Positions 37,022 through 45,800 of a stretch of 64,000 nt of DNA are shown here, in pieces. The position numbers and the translations under genes were made by a program. Numbering within the stretch: the stretch's first letter is position 1; each line of letters starts with the position of its first letter. The stretch spans positions 1,240,001-1,304,000 of the forward strand of contig JAWPMN010000001.1 of assembly GCA_033344895.1 (NCBI GenBank), written 5' to 3'. Below the pieces are notes generated by a model. The model saw only the letters and a program-made list of their open reading frames with translations, made no database searches and was not told the origin of the DNA. Source of the stretch: Alphaproteobacteria bacterium. Its GTDB lineage: Bacteria; Pseudomonadota; Alphaproteobacteria; UBA8366; Aestuariispiraceae.

Positions 37022-37651
37022 TCAGATCGTGCCGCGTTGCCGCAGGACCCGCAGCGTTGCGGCGATTGCCTGCGAGTCGTCCATGGCGTCATGGGCGCGC
37101 CCTGTCATCTCAAGGCCCACAAGGGTCGGCAGCTGGTAGGATGTGGATTGACCGAATTCCGGCCCCGCCCGCCGCGCCAGACTGCCATCCAGTTCGCCAT
37201 AGCCCCGCCAGTCGGGGGCAGCGATCCCGTGCAGGCGGCAGTTCTCGGCCAGCACATCCGGATCGCCGCTATAGGACAGGACCGCTCGCGCGCCGTCACA
37301 AAAATCCAGAAACACCTCCAGCGCCTCCGGGAAATCGAACCCTTCATGATCAATCGTCGACTGATCGATGCCGGTCAGGTCGACGATATAGGCGGACAGT
37401 TCGGGATTGCGGACAGGGCTGACATAGCACAGCAGCCGCCCGAGCTCCGTCAGGTTGGCATCGTCCCGCACCCGCACGGCGCCGATCTGGATGATTTCGC
37501 GATGCTCCCACGGTTCGGACCAGCCGCGCTCCAGACTGCCTTCCCAGGCGGTGAACTCAAGATCGAACAGCACGATCTCTCCGCCCCGGTGGGCCGGGTC
37601 AAGCGGATCGAAGGCGGGATCGACAACGGAAGGGACAGGACTGTCGTTCAT
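37022..37651 (-). CDS. DEDDh-type 3'-5' exonuclease domain protein
   Basis: A 209-residue protein with the exonuclease fold: motif I FDLEFTAWEG, a Thr-Gly-Ile-Asp motif II region (DLTGIDQSTID) and motif III HDAMDDSQA. Family members include oligoribonuclease and the DNA polymerase III epsilon proofreading domain; this one is a stand-alone member of unknown substrate. Its ATG overlaps the MocR gene stop by 4 nt, so it is the second gene of that unit. It converges on petC across the terminator. Confidence 0.82.
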   Translation of the reverse strand: MNDSPVPSVVDPAFDPLDPAHRGGEIVLFDLEFTAWEGSLERGWSEPWEHREIIQIGAVRVRDDANLTELGRLLCYVSPVRNPELSAYIVDLTGIDQSTIDHEGFDFPEALEVFLDFCDGARAVLSYSGDPDVLAENCRLHGIAAPDWRGYGELDGSLARRAGPEFGQSTSYQLPTLVGLEMTGRAHDAMDDSQAIAATLRVLRQRGTI

Positions 37652-39141
37652 GGTTCCAGTGCATTGGCCAGCCGTTCGACGGCGTCGGGCATCTTGTCGA
37701 TCGGTACCGCAGAATAACCCAGCAGCAAACCCCGGTCCGCGGTCGGGCCGGCATAATAGGCGCTGAGTGCCGACACCGTAACCCCGTGCCGGGCCGCCAG
37801 CGTCTGAATCTCGCCATCGGAAAGACCGGGGGCCAGGTCCGGGGCGAGGCGTGCCAGCAGATGCATGCCCGCCTCCGACGGGGCGATGGCGATGCGATCC
37901 CCGAACCGCGCTTCCAGCGCTTGCGCCAGGGCCGTGCGCCGTTCCGAATAGAGCTTCCGCATCCGCCGAAGATGGGCCGCGAAATGCCCCTCCTCAATGA
38001 AGGCCGCCAGGGCGGGCTGGGCAATGGTGGACGGATGGTCGTCCAACGCCGCGCGCGCATGCCGGAAGGGTTCCGCCAAATCCGCCGGCACGACCAGATA
38101 GCCGATCCGCAACGACGGAAACATGACCTTGGAGAAGGAGCCCGCATAGACGACGCGACCATCGCGATCCAGCCCCTGCAGGGCCGAAAGCGGCCGCCCG
38201 GCATAGCGGTACTCGCTGTCATAGTCGTCCTCCAGGACCCAACCGTCACGCCGCTGCGCCCAATCCAGAAGCTTCAGGCGTCGGGCCAGCGTCATGGTCA
38301 CGCCCAGCGGGTACTGATGGGACGGCGCGACACAGACCAGCCGGGCCTCCGGGGCGGCGGTCTCCCCGGCATCGATGTCCAGCCCTTCCTCATCGACCGG
38401 CGCCATTTCCGTACGTATGCCCGCGCCCAGCAGGGCACCGCGCACGCCGGGATAGCCGGGCTCCTCCATCAGGGCGACATCGCCCTCATCCAGCAGGACA
38501 TGGCAGGCCAGACCAATCGCCTGCTGAACGCCTGCGACGACGATCACCTGCTCCGCTTCGCAGCGCACACCCCGCGCGGTCCGCAGATAGTCGACGATGG
38601 CCCGGCGCAGTGGCAGATAGCCTGCCGGCTCCGCCTGTGCCAGCAGATCGCGCGGCGGGCGGCGCCAGGCCTTGGTCATCAGGCGCGACCAGACATCGAA
38701 GGGGAAACTGTCGAGATCGGGCAGGCCCAGCGAGAACGCCGGAGTCTGGCGCGATGACCGATTGCCGCGCAAGGCGGCCAGACGCGCGCCGCGCTTGGAC
38801 AGCCCCTGCCGGCGCGGATGGCTTTCGCCCGGGATCACCGCACTCTGGCGGGGAGACAACGCTTCTTCCGGCAGTTCGTCGGACACGAAGGACCCGGCGC
38901 CGATCTTGCCGACCAGATAGCCCTCCGCGAACAGCTGGTCGAAGGCGGTGGTGACCGTGTTGCGGGAGATATCCAGTTCCCGCGACAAGGTGCGGCTGGA
39001 CGGCAGTCGCGCGCCGGCCTTCAGACGCCCGTCCAGAATCAACCCACGCAGCTGGTCGTACAGCTGGCGGTGCATCGGCTCATCGGCCCCGCGATCCAGC
39101 GACAGCGGCAGTACGGTTCCATCGGCAACGCGGCGGGGCAT
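37648..39141 (-). CDS. MocR/PdxR-type regulator (GntR HTH fused to aminotransferase domain)
   Basis: A 497-residue transcription factor. The first 75 residues are a GntR winged helix (QLYDQLRGLILDGRLKAG, LPSSRTLSRELDISRNTVTT). From about 130 on is a fold-type I aminotransferase domain with the PLP lysine in YAGSFSKVMFPSLRIG and DDYDSEYRYAGRP. MocR proteins sense PLP or amino compounds and usually act on the divergent gene. Here that is an FMN split-barrel protein of the pyridoxamine-phosphate oxidase family, 116 nt away, which points to vitamin B6 metabolism. Specific ligand unknown. Confidence 0.92.
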   Translation of the reverse strand: MPRRVADGTVLPLSLDRGADEPMHRQLYDQLRGLILDGRLKAGARLPSSRTLSRELDISRNTVTTAFDQLFAEGYLVGKIGAGSFVSDELPEEALSPRQSAVIPGESHPRRQGLSKRGARLAALRGNRSSRQTPAFSLGLPDLDSFPFDVWSRLMTKAWRRPPRDLLAQAEPAGYLPLRRAIVDYLRTARGVRCEAEQVIVVAGVQQAIGLACHVLLDEGDVALMEEPGYPGVRGALLGAGIRTEMAPVDEEGLDIDAGETAAPEARLVCVAPSHQYPLGVTMTLARRLKLLDWAQRRDGWVLEDDYDSEYRYAGRPLSALQGLDRDGRVVYAGSFSKVMFPSLRIGYLVVPADLAEPFRHARAALDDHPSTIAQPALAAFIEEGHFAAHLRRMRKLYSERRTALAQALEARFGDRIAIAPSEAGMHLLARLAPDLAPGLSDGEIQTLAARHGVTVSALSAYYAGPTADRGLLLGYSAVPIDKMPDAVERLANALEP

Positions 39142-39257
39142 CGGTCAGAATCCCTCAAATCAAGTGGCACCATAACTTCGACCGAAGCGGCCCTTTTGAA
39201 CAAGCCATTTTTACGGCATCTCAACCGCTGCCCGCCCTTCGTCAGGAGTTCCGCAGA

Positions 39258-39926
39258 ATGCCCGATACCGCCGAATCCTTTGCGCCGACCGACCGGTCGC
39301 GTGTGCGCCGATCCCATGATCGGGCGCGATATGACAAGGACGCGGTCTTTGCCGTGGTCGATTCCGCGCCGCTCTGCCACGTTGGCTATGCCATCGACGG
39401 TCAGCCCTATGTGACGCCGACGATCCATTGGCGCCAGGGGGATCGGCTCTATTGGCACGGTTCATCGGCAAGCCGCATGCTGCGCGCGGTGAAGGGCGGC
39501 ATTCCGGTCTGCGTGACCGTCACGCATTTCGATGGATGGGTCATGGCGCGGTCCCCGTTCAATCACTCCGCCAACTACCGCACCGCCATGCTGTACGGTC
39601 GCGCCCATGCGCTGGAAGACCGCGACGCCAAGGAAGCATCGCTGAAGGTCATGATGGACGGCCTGTTCCCCGGTCGGTGGGAGGAAGTCCGCGGCAACAC
39701 CGAACAGGAACTGAAGGCGACCACCGTGGTCTCGATGGAAATCGAGGACGCCGTCGCCAAGATCAACAGCGGCCCGCCGACCGACGATGAAGCGGATTAC
39801 GGCACCGTCGATTGCTGGGCAGGTGTGCTGCCGCGCCGGGAGGTCTGGGGACCGCCGGAGCCGGACCCGAGAATGGACCGCCCGCATCCGGTCCCCCCCT
39901 ATTTGAAGGAGCCGATTTATGAATGA
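39258..39926 (+). CDS. Pyridoxamine 5'-phosphate oxidase family protein
   Basis: A 222-residue FMN-binding split-barrel protein. Typical stretches are VDSAPLCHVGYAIDGQPYV, WHGSSASRMLRAVKGG and HSANYRTAMLYGRA. The family contains pyridoxamine oxidases, haem oxygenases and F420/FMN reductases, so function is not certain; the divergent MocR gene favours a role in B6 chemistry or in reduction of an amino compound. AGGAG precedes the ATG. It overlaps the following GNAT gene by 8 nt. Confidence 0.85.
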   Translation: MPDTAESFAPTDRSRVRRSHDRARYDKDAVFAVVDSAPLCHVGYAIDGQPYVTPTIHWRQGDRLYWHGSSASRMLRAVKGGIPVCVTVTHFDGWVMARSPFNHSANYRTAMLYGRAHALEDRDAKEASLKVMMDGLFPGRWEEVRGNTEQELKATTVVSMEIEDAVAKINSGPPTDDEADYGTVDCWAGVLPRREVWGPPEPDPRMDRPHPVPPYLKEPIYE

Positions 39927-40371
39927 CCTGACCATCCGTCCCGTGCGGGCCGAAGATTACGAGGCGTGGGACCCGCTCTATCTGGGATATTGCAATTTCT
40001 ACAAGGTAACGAGCACCCGGGAGTCACGACGCGTTGCCTTCGACTGGCTGATCGACCCGGATGAGGTCCTGGAAGGACTGGTCGTGGAACGGGACGGCAC
40101 GCTCATCGGCCTTGCCCATTATCGGGAGATGCCGCGTCCGCTGCATGGCCAGAAGATGGGTTTTCTCGACGATCTGTTCATCGATCCCGACGCGCGCGGC
40201 GGCCGCATCGGGGAGAAGGTCTTCGATGCGTTGCGCGACATCTGCCGCGATCGCGGCTGGCAGGTCATGCGCTGGCTGACACAGGACCACAATTACGCCG
40301 CGCGCACGCTTTATGACCGGGTGGGCGGAAAGAGCCTGCTCAATCTCTACGAAATGATGGTGAAGGACTGA
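39919..40371 (+). CDS. GNAT-family N-acetyltransferase
   Basis: A 150-residue acetyltransferase using acetyl-CoA. The acetyl-CoA-binding loop is DLFIDPDARGGRIGEKVFD, and the late NYAARTLYDRVGGK is typical of the fold. AAGGAG lies 8 nt before the ATG, inside the end of the preceding gene, which it overlaps by 8 nt. Substrate unknown; coupling with the FMN protein suggests a common substrate, perhaps an amine, but this is inference. Confidence 0.87.
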   Translation: MNDLTIRPVRAEDYEAWDPLYLGYCNFYKVTSTRESRRVAFDWLIDPDEVLEGLVVERDGTLIGLAHYREMPRPLHGQKMGFLDDLFIDPDARGGRIGEKVFDALRDICRDRGWQVMRWLTQDHNYAARTLYDRVGGKSLLNLYEMMVKD

Positions 40372-40375
40372 CGCT

Positions 40376-40648
40376 TCAGAAATCGAAACAGCGACCGGCC
40401 TTTTCCCAGTCACCGTAGCGCGTCGGCTCCAGCCCCTTGGGGCCGCCGATTTCCTTCTCGCCCTTGCCGGATTCAGCAGCCGCCTTGCGGGCCCGCTCAC
40501 CGGCGGCCTCCGCCTTCAGTTCCGCCAGACGCCGTTCGTCGACGCCTTTCAGATCTTCCGGCTCCACACCTTCCGGCAGTTCATCGGAACTGGGCAGGCG
40601 CGGCGGCTTCGGCTTCGAGGTCTTGAACAGGTTCGACAGTTTGCTCAT
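40376..40648 (-). CDS. DUF1674 / SDHAF4-like protein
   Basis: A 90-residue protein ending in GGPKGLEPTRYGDWEKAGRC, the hallmark of the DUF1674 family that includes the succinate dehydrogenase assembly factor SDHAF4. In eukaryotes that factor aids assembly of flavinylated SdhA. The N-terminal half is Lys/Pro-rich and probably disordered. ATG 40648 is chosen since sequence upstream of it in the frame (to 40891) is compositionally odd and overlaps the htpX promoter region. No ribosome binding site is visible, so a leaderless or weakly translated message is possible. No sdh genes are nearby. Confidence 0.75.
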   Translation of the reverse strand: MSKLSNLFKTSKPKPPRLPSSDELPEGVEPEDLKGVDERRLAELKAEAAGERARKAAAESGKGEKEIGGPKGLEPTRYGDWEKAGRCFDF

Positions 40649-40911
40649 GAAGGGTGATATAGTGGAAAAATCCGTATCGACAATCCTGCGGGCTCTCTCA
40701 GGTTCGAATTGCGGTCGGGTGAGGTGGCGGCAGCACAGTCGTAGCTGGTCGCATATTGACTGTGGGACGGTGAGGCCCGCTGCCCAAGGCAACGCCCCAA
40801 CTCGTGCGCGACGGGCGGGCTGCAGGCGTCGATCCATCTTGATCCGACCGGCCGCATTCCCATTTCTTATGCGATTGTGCGAGACCGGCATGAAGAGGAC
40901 TGATTTCCAAG

Positions 40912-41859
40912 ATGAACACGCTGCGCACCGGGATGCTGATGGCCGCGATGACCGGCCTTCTGGGGGTTTGCGGCTATCTGATCGGCGGCCAGACCATGAT
41001 GCTGATCGCGCTCGCCTTCGCTGGCGTATCCAACATCATTGCCTTCTGGAACGCGGACAAGATCGTCCTGCGCATGCACAATGCGCGGCAGGTCGACGCC
41101 CAAAGCGCGCCGGGCCTGTACAAGACCGTCGCGGAACTGGCAAAGCGCGCCGACTTGCCGATGCCGAAGGTCTACATCATCGATACCGAACAGCCGAACG
41201 CCTTTGCGACCGGCCGGAACCCCGAAAATGCGGCTGTTGCGGCGACAACCGGTCTGATGCGCATGCTGTCGGCGGAAGAACTGGCCGGCGTCATGGCCCA
41301 CGAACTGGCCCATGTGAAGAACCGCGACACCCTCACCATGACCGTGACGGCGACTATAGCCGGCGCAATCTCGGCACTCGCCAACATGGCGATGTTCGCC
41401 AGCCTGTTCGGCGGCAATGACAATCGAAGCAGCCCCTTCGGCGCGTTGGGCGCGATCCTGGTGATGTTTCTGGGGCCCCTGGCGGCCGCGCTGGTCCAGA
41501 TGGCGATCTCCCGCACGCGTGAGTATTCGGCCGACCGGATGGGCGGAGAGATCTGCGGCAATCCGCTCTGGCTCGCCTCCGCACTGGACAAGCTGCAGGC
41601 GGGCGCCTCCCGAATCGACTATGCGGCGGCAGAGCGTAATCCGGCCACGGCCCATATGTTCATCATCAATCCGCTGCACGCCAACAAGATGGACGGGTTG
41701 TTCACAACCCACCCGAAGACCGAGAACCGCATCGCCGCCCTGGTGAAACAGGCAGAGGAGATGGGCGTCGCCGGACGAACTACCCGGTCCCGTGTGCAGT
41801 CGCCGACCCGATCCAGCCGGATTCCGGTCACCAGGCCGCGCGGCCCCTGGGGCCGTTGA
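40912..41859 (+). CDS. htpX: Membrane zinc metalloprotease HtpX
   Basis: An M48-family inner-membrane protease, 315 residues, degrading misfolded membrane proteins. The zinc site HELAH (in [15 protein letters not shown]) and the third ligand Glu in [12 protein letters not shown] are intact. Two N-terminal and two central membrane segments are visible. The C-terminal tail ([20 protein letters not shown]) is basic and probably disordered. The 263-nt gap before it should hold its promoter; I see none clearly. Confidence 0.95.
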   Translation: MNTLRTGMLMAAMTGLLGVCGYLIGGQTMMLIALAFAGVSNIIAFWNADKIVLRMHNARQVDAQSAPGLYKTVAELAKRADLPMPKVYIIDTEQPNAFATGRNPENAAVAATTGLMRMLSAEELAGVMAHELAHVKNRDTLTMTVTATIAGAISALANMAMFASLFGGNDNRSSPFGALGAILVMFLGPLAAALVQMAISRTREYSADRMGGEICGNPLWLASALDKLQAGASRIDYAAAERNPATAHMFIINPLHANKMDGLFTTHPKTENRIAALVKQAEEMGVAGRTTRSRVQSPTRSSRIPVTRPRGPWGR

Positions 41860-41885
41860 TCAGAGGTAGGTTGCCGGATCTCACA

Positions 41886-41900
41886 TTAACTGGTTGTTAA
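41886..41900. promoter_or_regulatory. Short inverted repeat upstream of solute-binding protein gene
   Basis: TTAAC (41886-41890), 5 nt, GTTAA (41896-41900), followed by an AT-rich run (ATATTTTTT). It lies in the 149-nt gap between htpX and the next gene. It could be an operator or part of the promoter. The stem is too AT-rich for a terminator. Confidence 0.25.
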
Positions 41901-42008
41901 CGAAATATTTTTTCTCGCCAGAGGGTAGACAGGCTGCGATGCGGTGTGTATACAGACCTCGCAATCGAGTGACATAGCCTGGGTGGGGACCAATGGAGCG
42001 GTCCCGTT

Positions 42009-42797
42009 ATGGCGAAGTCCCTTTGCGCCCTCTTTATCCTGATGATCTCGATCTGCGGCACAGCGTCGGCCAAGACAATTTCCGTCGCGGTCTTCGACTA
42101 CCCGCCGATCTTCGTGCTCGGTGACGACGAGAACCCTGGGTACTGTTTCGAGATCATCGAGAAAATCTTCGAGGCGCGCGGCTATCGCGTCGAGAAGCAT
42201 GAACTGCCGCTGGCCCGCGCCATCCGTTCGGTGGAAACCGGCGCGATCGACATGATCTGTACGATCAACCCGCATAACAGCTGGAATCTTGTTCCGGCCT
42301 ATATCCCCAATGTCAGTCTGGAATTCCTGTTCTGGAAGCGGGCGGACGACGATTTCCAGTTCGCGGGCATCGACTCGCTGGCGGACCGCACCGTTCTGAA
42401 CATTGTCGGATTCAACTACCGGGCGATCAGCCCGATGTATCAGGCCTACCTGAAATCCGACGACGGCACGGTGCTGAACCTCTCGGGCGAGGCACCGATG
42501 CTGAGCGCCTTCCGCATGATCGACCGCGGGAATGCCGATGTGATCTGCCTGGACGAGCACTCCGCCACCTATCTGCTGAACAAGCTGGGACTGCAGGACC
42601 GGATCGTGCCGGCGGGCGGTTTCAAGACACCCTTCCTGGCCTATCCTGCCGTCGGTCCTGACCATCCGCGAGGGGCGGAACTGCTCCGCGAATACGAGGC
42701 GGGGTATGAAATGCTGCGGCAGACCGGATTCGTCGAGAAGGTAGTCAGCAAGTATCTCGACGGATCCGACATGCCCATTGTGGTCAGCGGGTCCTGA
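42009..42797 (+). CDS. Periplasmic solute-binding protein, family 3
   Basis: A 262-residue protein with signal peptide (LCALFILMISICGTASA) and the two-lobed fold of family-3 binding proteins: VAVFDYPPIFVLGDDENPGY, then AIRSVETGAIDMICTIN and RMIDRGNADVICLDEHSA. Such proteins deliver polar amino acids or opines to ABC transporters, but no permease or ATPase gene is adjacent, so it may be an orphan or a sensor-like receptor. GGAGCGG precedes the ATG. Convergent with gltB, 7 nt apart. Confidence 0.82.
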   Translation: MAKSLCALFILMISICGTASAKTISVAVFDYPPIFVLGDDENPGYCFEIIEKIFEARGYRVEKHELPLARAIRSVETGAIDMICTINPHNSWNLVPAYIPNVSLEFLFWKRADDDFQFAGIDSLADRTVLNIVGFNYRAISPMYQAYLKSDDGTVLNLSGEAPMLSAFRMIDRGNADVICLDEHSATYLLNKLGLQDRIVPAGGFKTPFLAYPAVGPDHPRGAELLREYEAGYEMLRQTGFVEKVVSKYLDGSDMPIVVSGS

Positions 42798-42804
42798 CCC
42801 CGTC

Positions 42805-45800
42805 CTATTCCGCCGGTACGGCCGCCGGCTGATCCGCGGACAGCGGATTGTCCAGCATCTTCAGGATCTCATGCGGCACGACATGCTTGATCGACCGCCG
42901 CGTGATGTCCCAGTCGTGCAACAGCCCGTCGGCCCATTTCGAATGGGTCGCCGCGACGTGATCGACCAGCATCCTGCGGCATTCCTCCGCCCAGTAATCG
43001 GTTTCCAGGGCATAAACCCCGACCGATTCCGGGTTCAGGTGCAGCGACAGCCTGTCGTCGGGGTCGTAGATGAAAGCCATCCCGCCGGTCATGCCCGCCG
43101 CGAAGTTGGCCCCGACCTCTCCCAGAATGCAGACCCGGCCGCCGGTCATGTATTCGCACCCGTTCGATCCGATGCCTTCGACCACCGAATAGGCCCCTGA
43201 ATTGCGCACGGCAAAGCGGTCACCCGCCATACCGGCCGCAAACAACCGCCCATCGGTCGCACCATAGAGGCAGGTATTGCCGATGATGGCGTTGCGGTTG
43301 CTTTCCAGCGGGCTGGTGGTGATCGGACGGATCACGATCTCGCCCCCGCTGAGCCCCTTGCCGACATAATCGTTGGCATCGCCAAGGACCTCGAGCTTGA
43401 GCCCCTGCACCGCGAAGGCGCCCAGGGACTGACCGGCCGACCCACGCATGCGCACCGTCAGATGCCCCGGCTTCAGCGTCTTCATGCCGAATGTCCGGGT
43501 GATCTTGGAGGAAATCTTCGTGCCGATGGCGCGATAGGTATTCCGGATATTGTACTGAAGCTGCATCTTCTCCCGGTCGCGGAACAGGTTCTCCGCATCC
43601 TGAATCATCAACGCATCCAGTGTTTCCGGGACCTCGTTCCGACCTTCGGCATCCGCCTTGTGGTTGGCGCGCTGCATGCCGGGCTGGGCCAGAAGCGGGT
43701 TCAGATCCAGATCGTCCAGATGGGATGCGCCGCGGCTGACCTGGGCCAGCAGATCGGTCCGTCCGACAATTTCCGCCAGGGTCCGCGATCCCAACCGGGA
43801 CAGGATTTCACGCACTTCCTCGGCGATGAAGCTGAACAGGTTCATCACCTTTTCCGGAGAGCCGGTGAACTTGTCGATCAGGCGTTCATCCTGCGTGCAG
43901 ACACCGACCGGACAGGTGTTCGAATGGCACTGACGCACCATGATACAGCCCATGGCGACCAGGCTGGCCGTACCGATGCCGAATTCATCGGCGCCCAGGA
44001 TGGCGGCGGTGACCACGTCCCGGCCGGTCTTGATTCCCCCATCGACGCGCAGACGCACCCGGTGGCGCAGACCGTTGAGGGTCAACACCTGATGCGCCTC
44101 CGCCAGGCCCATTTCCCAGGGCAGACCGGCATACTTGATCGAGGTCTGAGGCGACGCGCCGGTGCCGCCGGAATGGCCGGAAATCAGGATCGTGTCCGCA
44201 TGGGCCTTGGCGACCCCAGCCGCGACCGTGCCGATACCCGCCTTGGAAACCAGCTTCACGCAGACACGCGCTTCCGGGTTGATCTGCTTCAGGTCGTAGA
44301 TCAGCTGGGCCAGATCCTCGATCGAATAGATGTCGTGATGCGGCGGCGGGCTGATCAAAGTCACGCCCGGCGTCGAATGCCGCAGCTTGGCGATGATGCC
44401 GGACACCTTGAACCCCGGCAGTTGTCCGCCTTCGCCGGGCTTTGCGCCCTGCGCCATCTTGATCTCGATCTCACGGCAATTGTTCAGATACTCCGCCGTC
44501 ACACCGAAGCGTCCCGATGCGACCTGCTTGATCGCCGAAGACGCATTGTCGCCGTTTTCCTTGGGCTTGTAGCGGGCCGGATCCTCGCCGCCTTCGCCGC
44601 TGTCGGACTTGGCGCCGATGCGGTTCATGGCGATGGAAAGGGTCTCATGCGCGATCGGCGACAGGGCACCCAGCGAAATCCCCGGCGCGACCAGGCGCTT
44701 GCGAATCTCGGTGATGCTTTCCACCTCGTCGATCGGTGCGGCCGGACCGTCATATTTGAAGTCCATCAGATCGCGCAGGCTGATCGGCGGCAGCTTGGCC
44801 ACCTGCTCCGCATAGCGCCGATAGACCGCATAGGAATCCGAGCCGACGGCGGTCTGCAGCGTGTGGATCAGGTTGCCTTCCCAGGCATGGGCCTCACCGC
44901 CGCGACGATAGCGGTAGAACCCGCCGACCGGCAGGGCCGCGACCGCCTCGTCATAGGCGGGGCGGTGCCGGTCCAGAACGTTTTCCCGCAGGCCGGTCAG
45001 GCCGACACCCGAAATCCGGCTGGGCAGGCCCGGGAAGAATTCCGCGACCAGGGACCGGCTGAGGCCGACCGCCTCGAAATTGTAGCCGCCTCGATAGGAG
45101 CTGATGATCGAAATGCCCATCTTGGACATGATCTTCAGCAGCCCGTCCTCGATGGACTTCTGGAAATTCGCGACCGCGTCCTCAAGCGACAGGCCCGGCA
45201 GCAGATTGCGGCGGTGCCTGTCGGCGATGGCTTCTTGCGCCAGGTAGGGCACGACGGCCGTGGTTCCGACCCCGATCAGGACCGCGAAGGAATGCGTATC
45301 CAGCGCTTCGGACGTCCGCGCGATCAGGCTGGCAAAGGTCCGCAGATCGGCGCGTACCAGATGTGTATGCACCGCGCCGGCCGCCAGGATCATCGGGATC
45401 GCGGCCCGGTCCGGCGTGGTCCCGGAATCATCCAGAATCAGATGCTGCGCGCCTTCCCGGACGGCGTCTTCAGCCTGCGTCTGGATGGCGTGTACCGCGT
45501 CACGCAGGGCCGACGGGTTGTCGTCGACGGGGAAGGTGCAGTCGATCTCGACCGCCACATCGCCCAGATGACGGCGGAGAGCCTGATAATCGCCGTCCAG
45601 CAGAACCGGTGACGGCAGTTGCACGATTTCCAGCTGGCGCGCGTCTTCCTCCAGGATGTTGCCCAGATTGCCGAGGCGCGTTGCCAGCGACATGACATAG
45701 CGTTCGCGCAGGCTGTCGATCGGCGGGTTGGTCACCTGACTGAAGTTCTGACGGAAATAATGATGCATGCCACGATAACTGTCGGACAGAACCGCGACCG

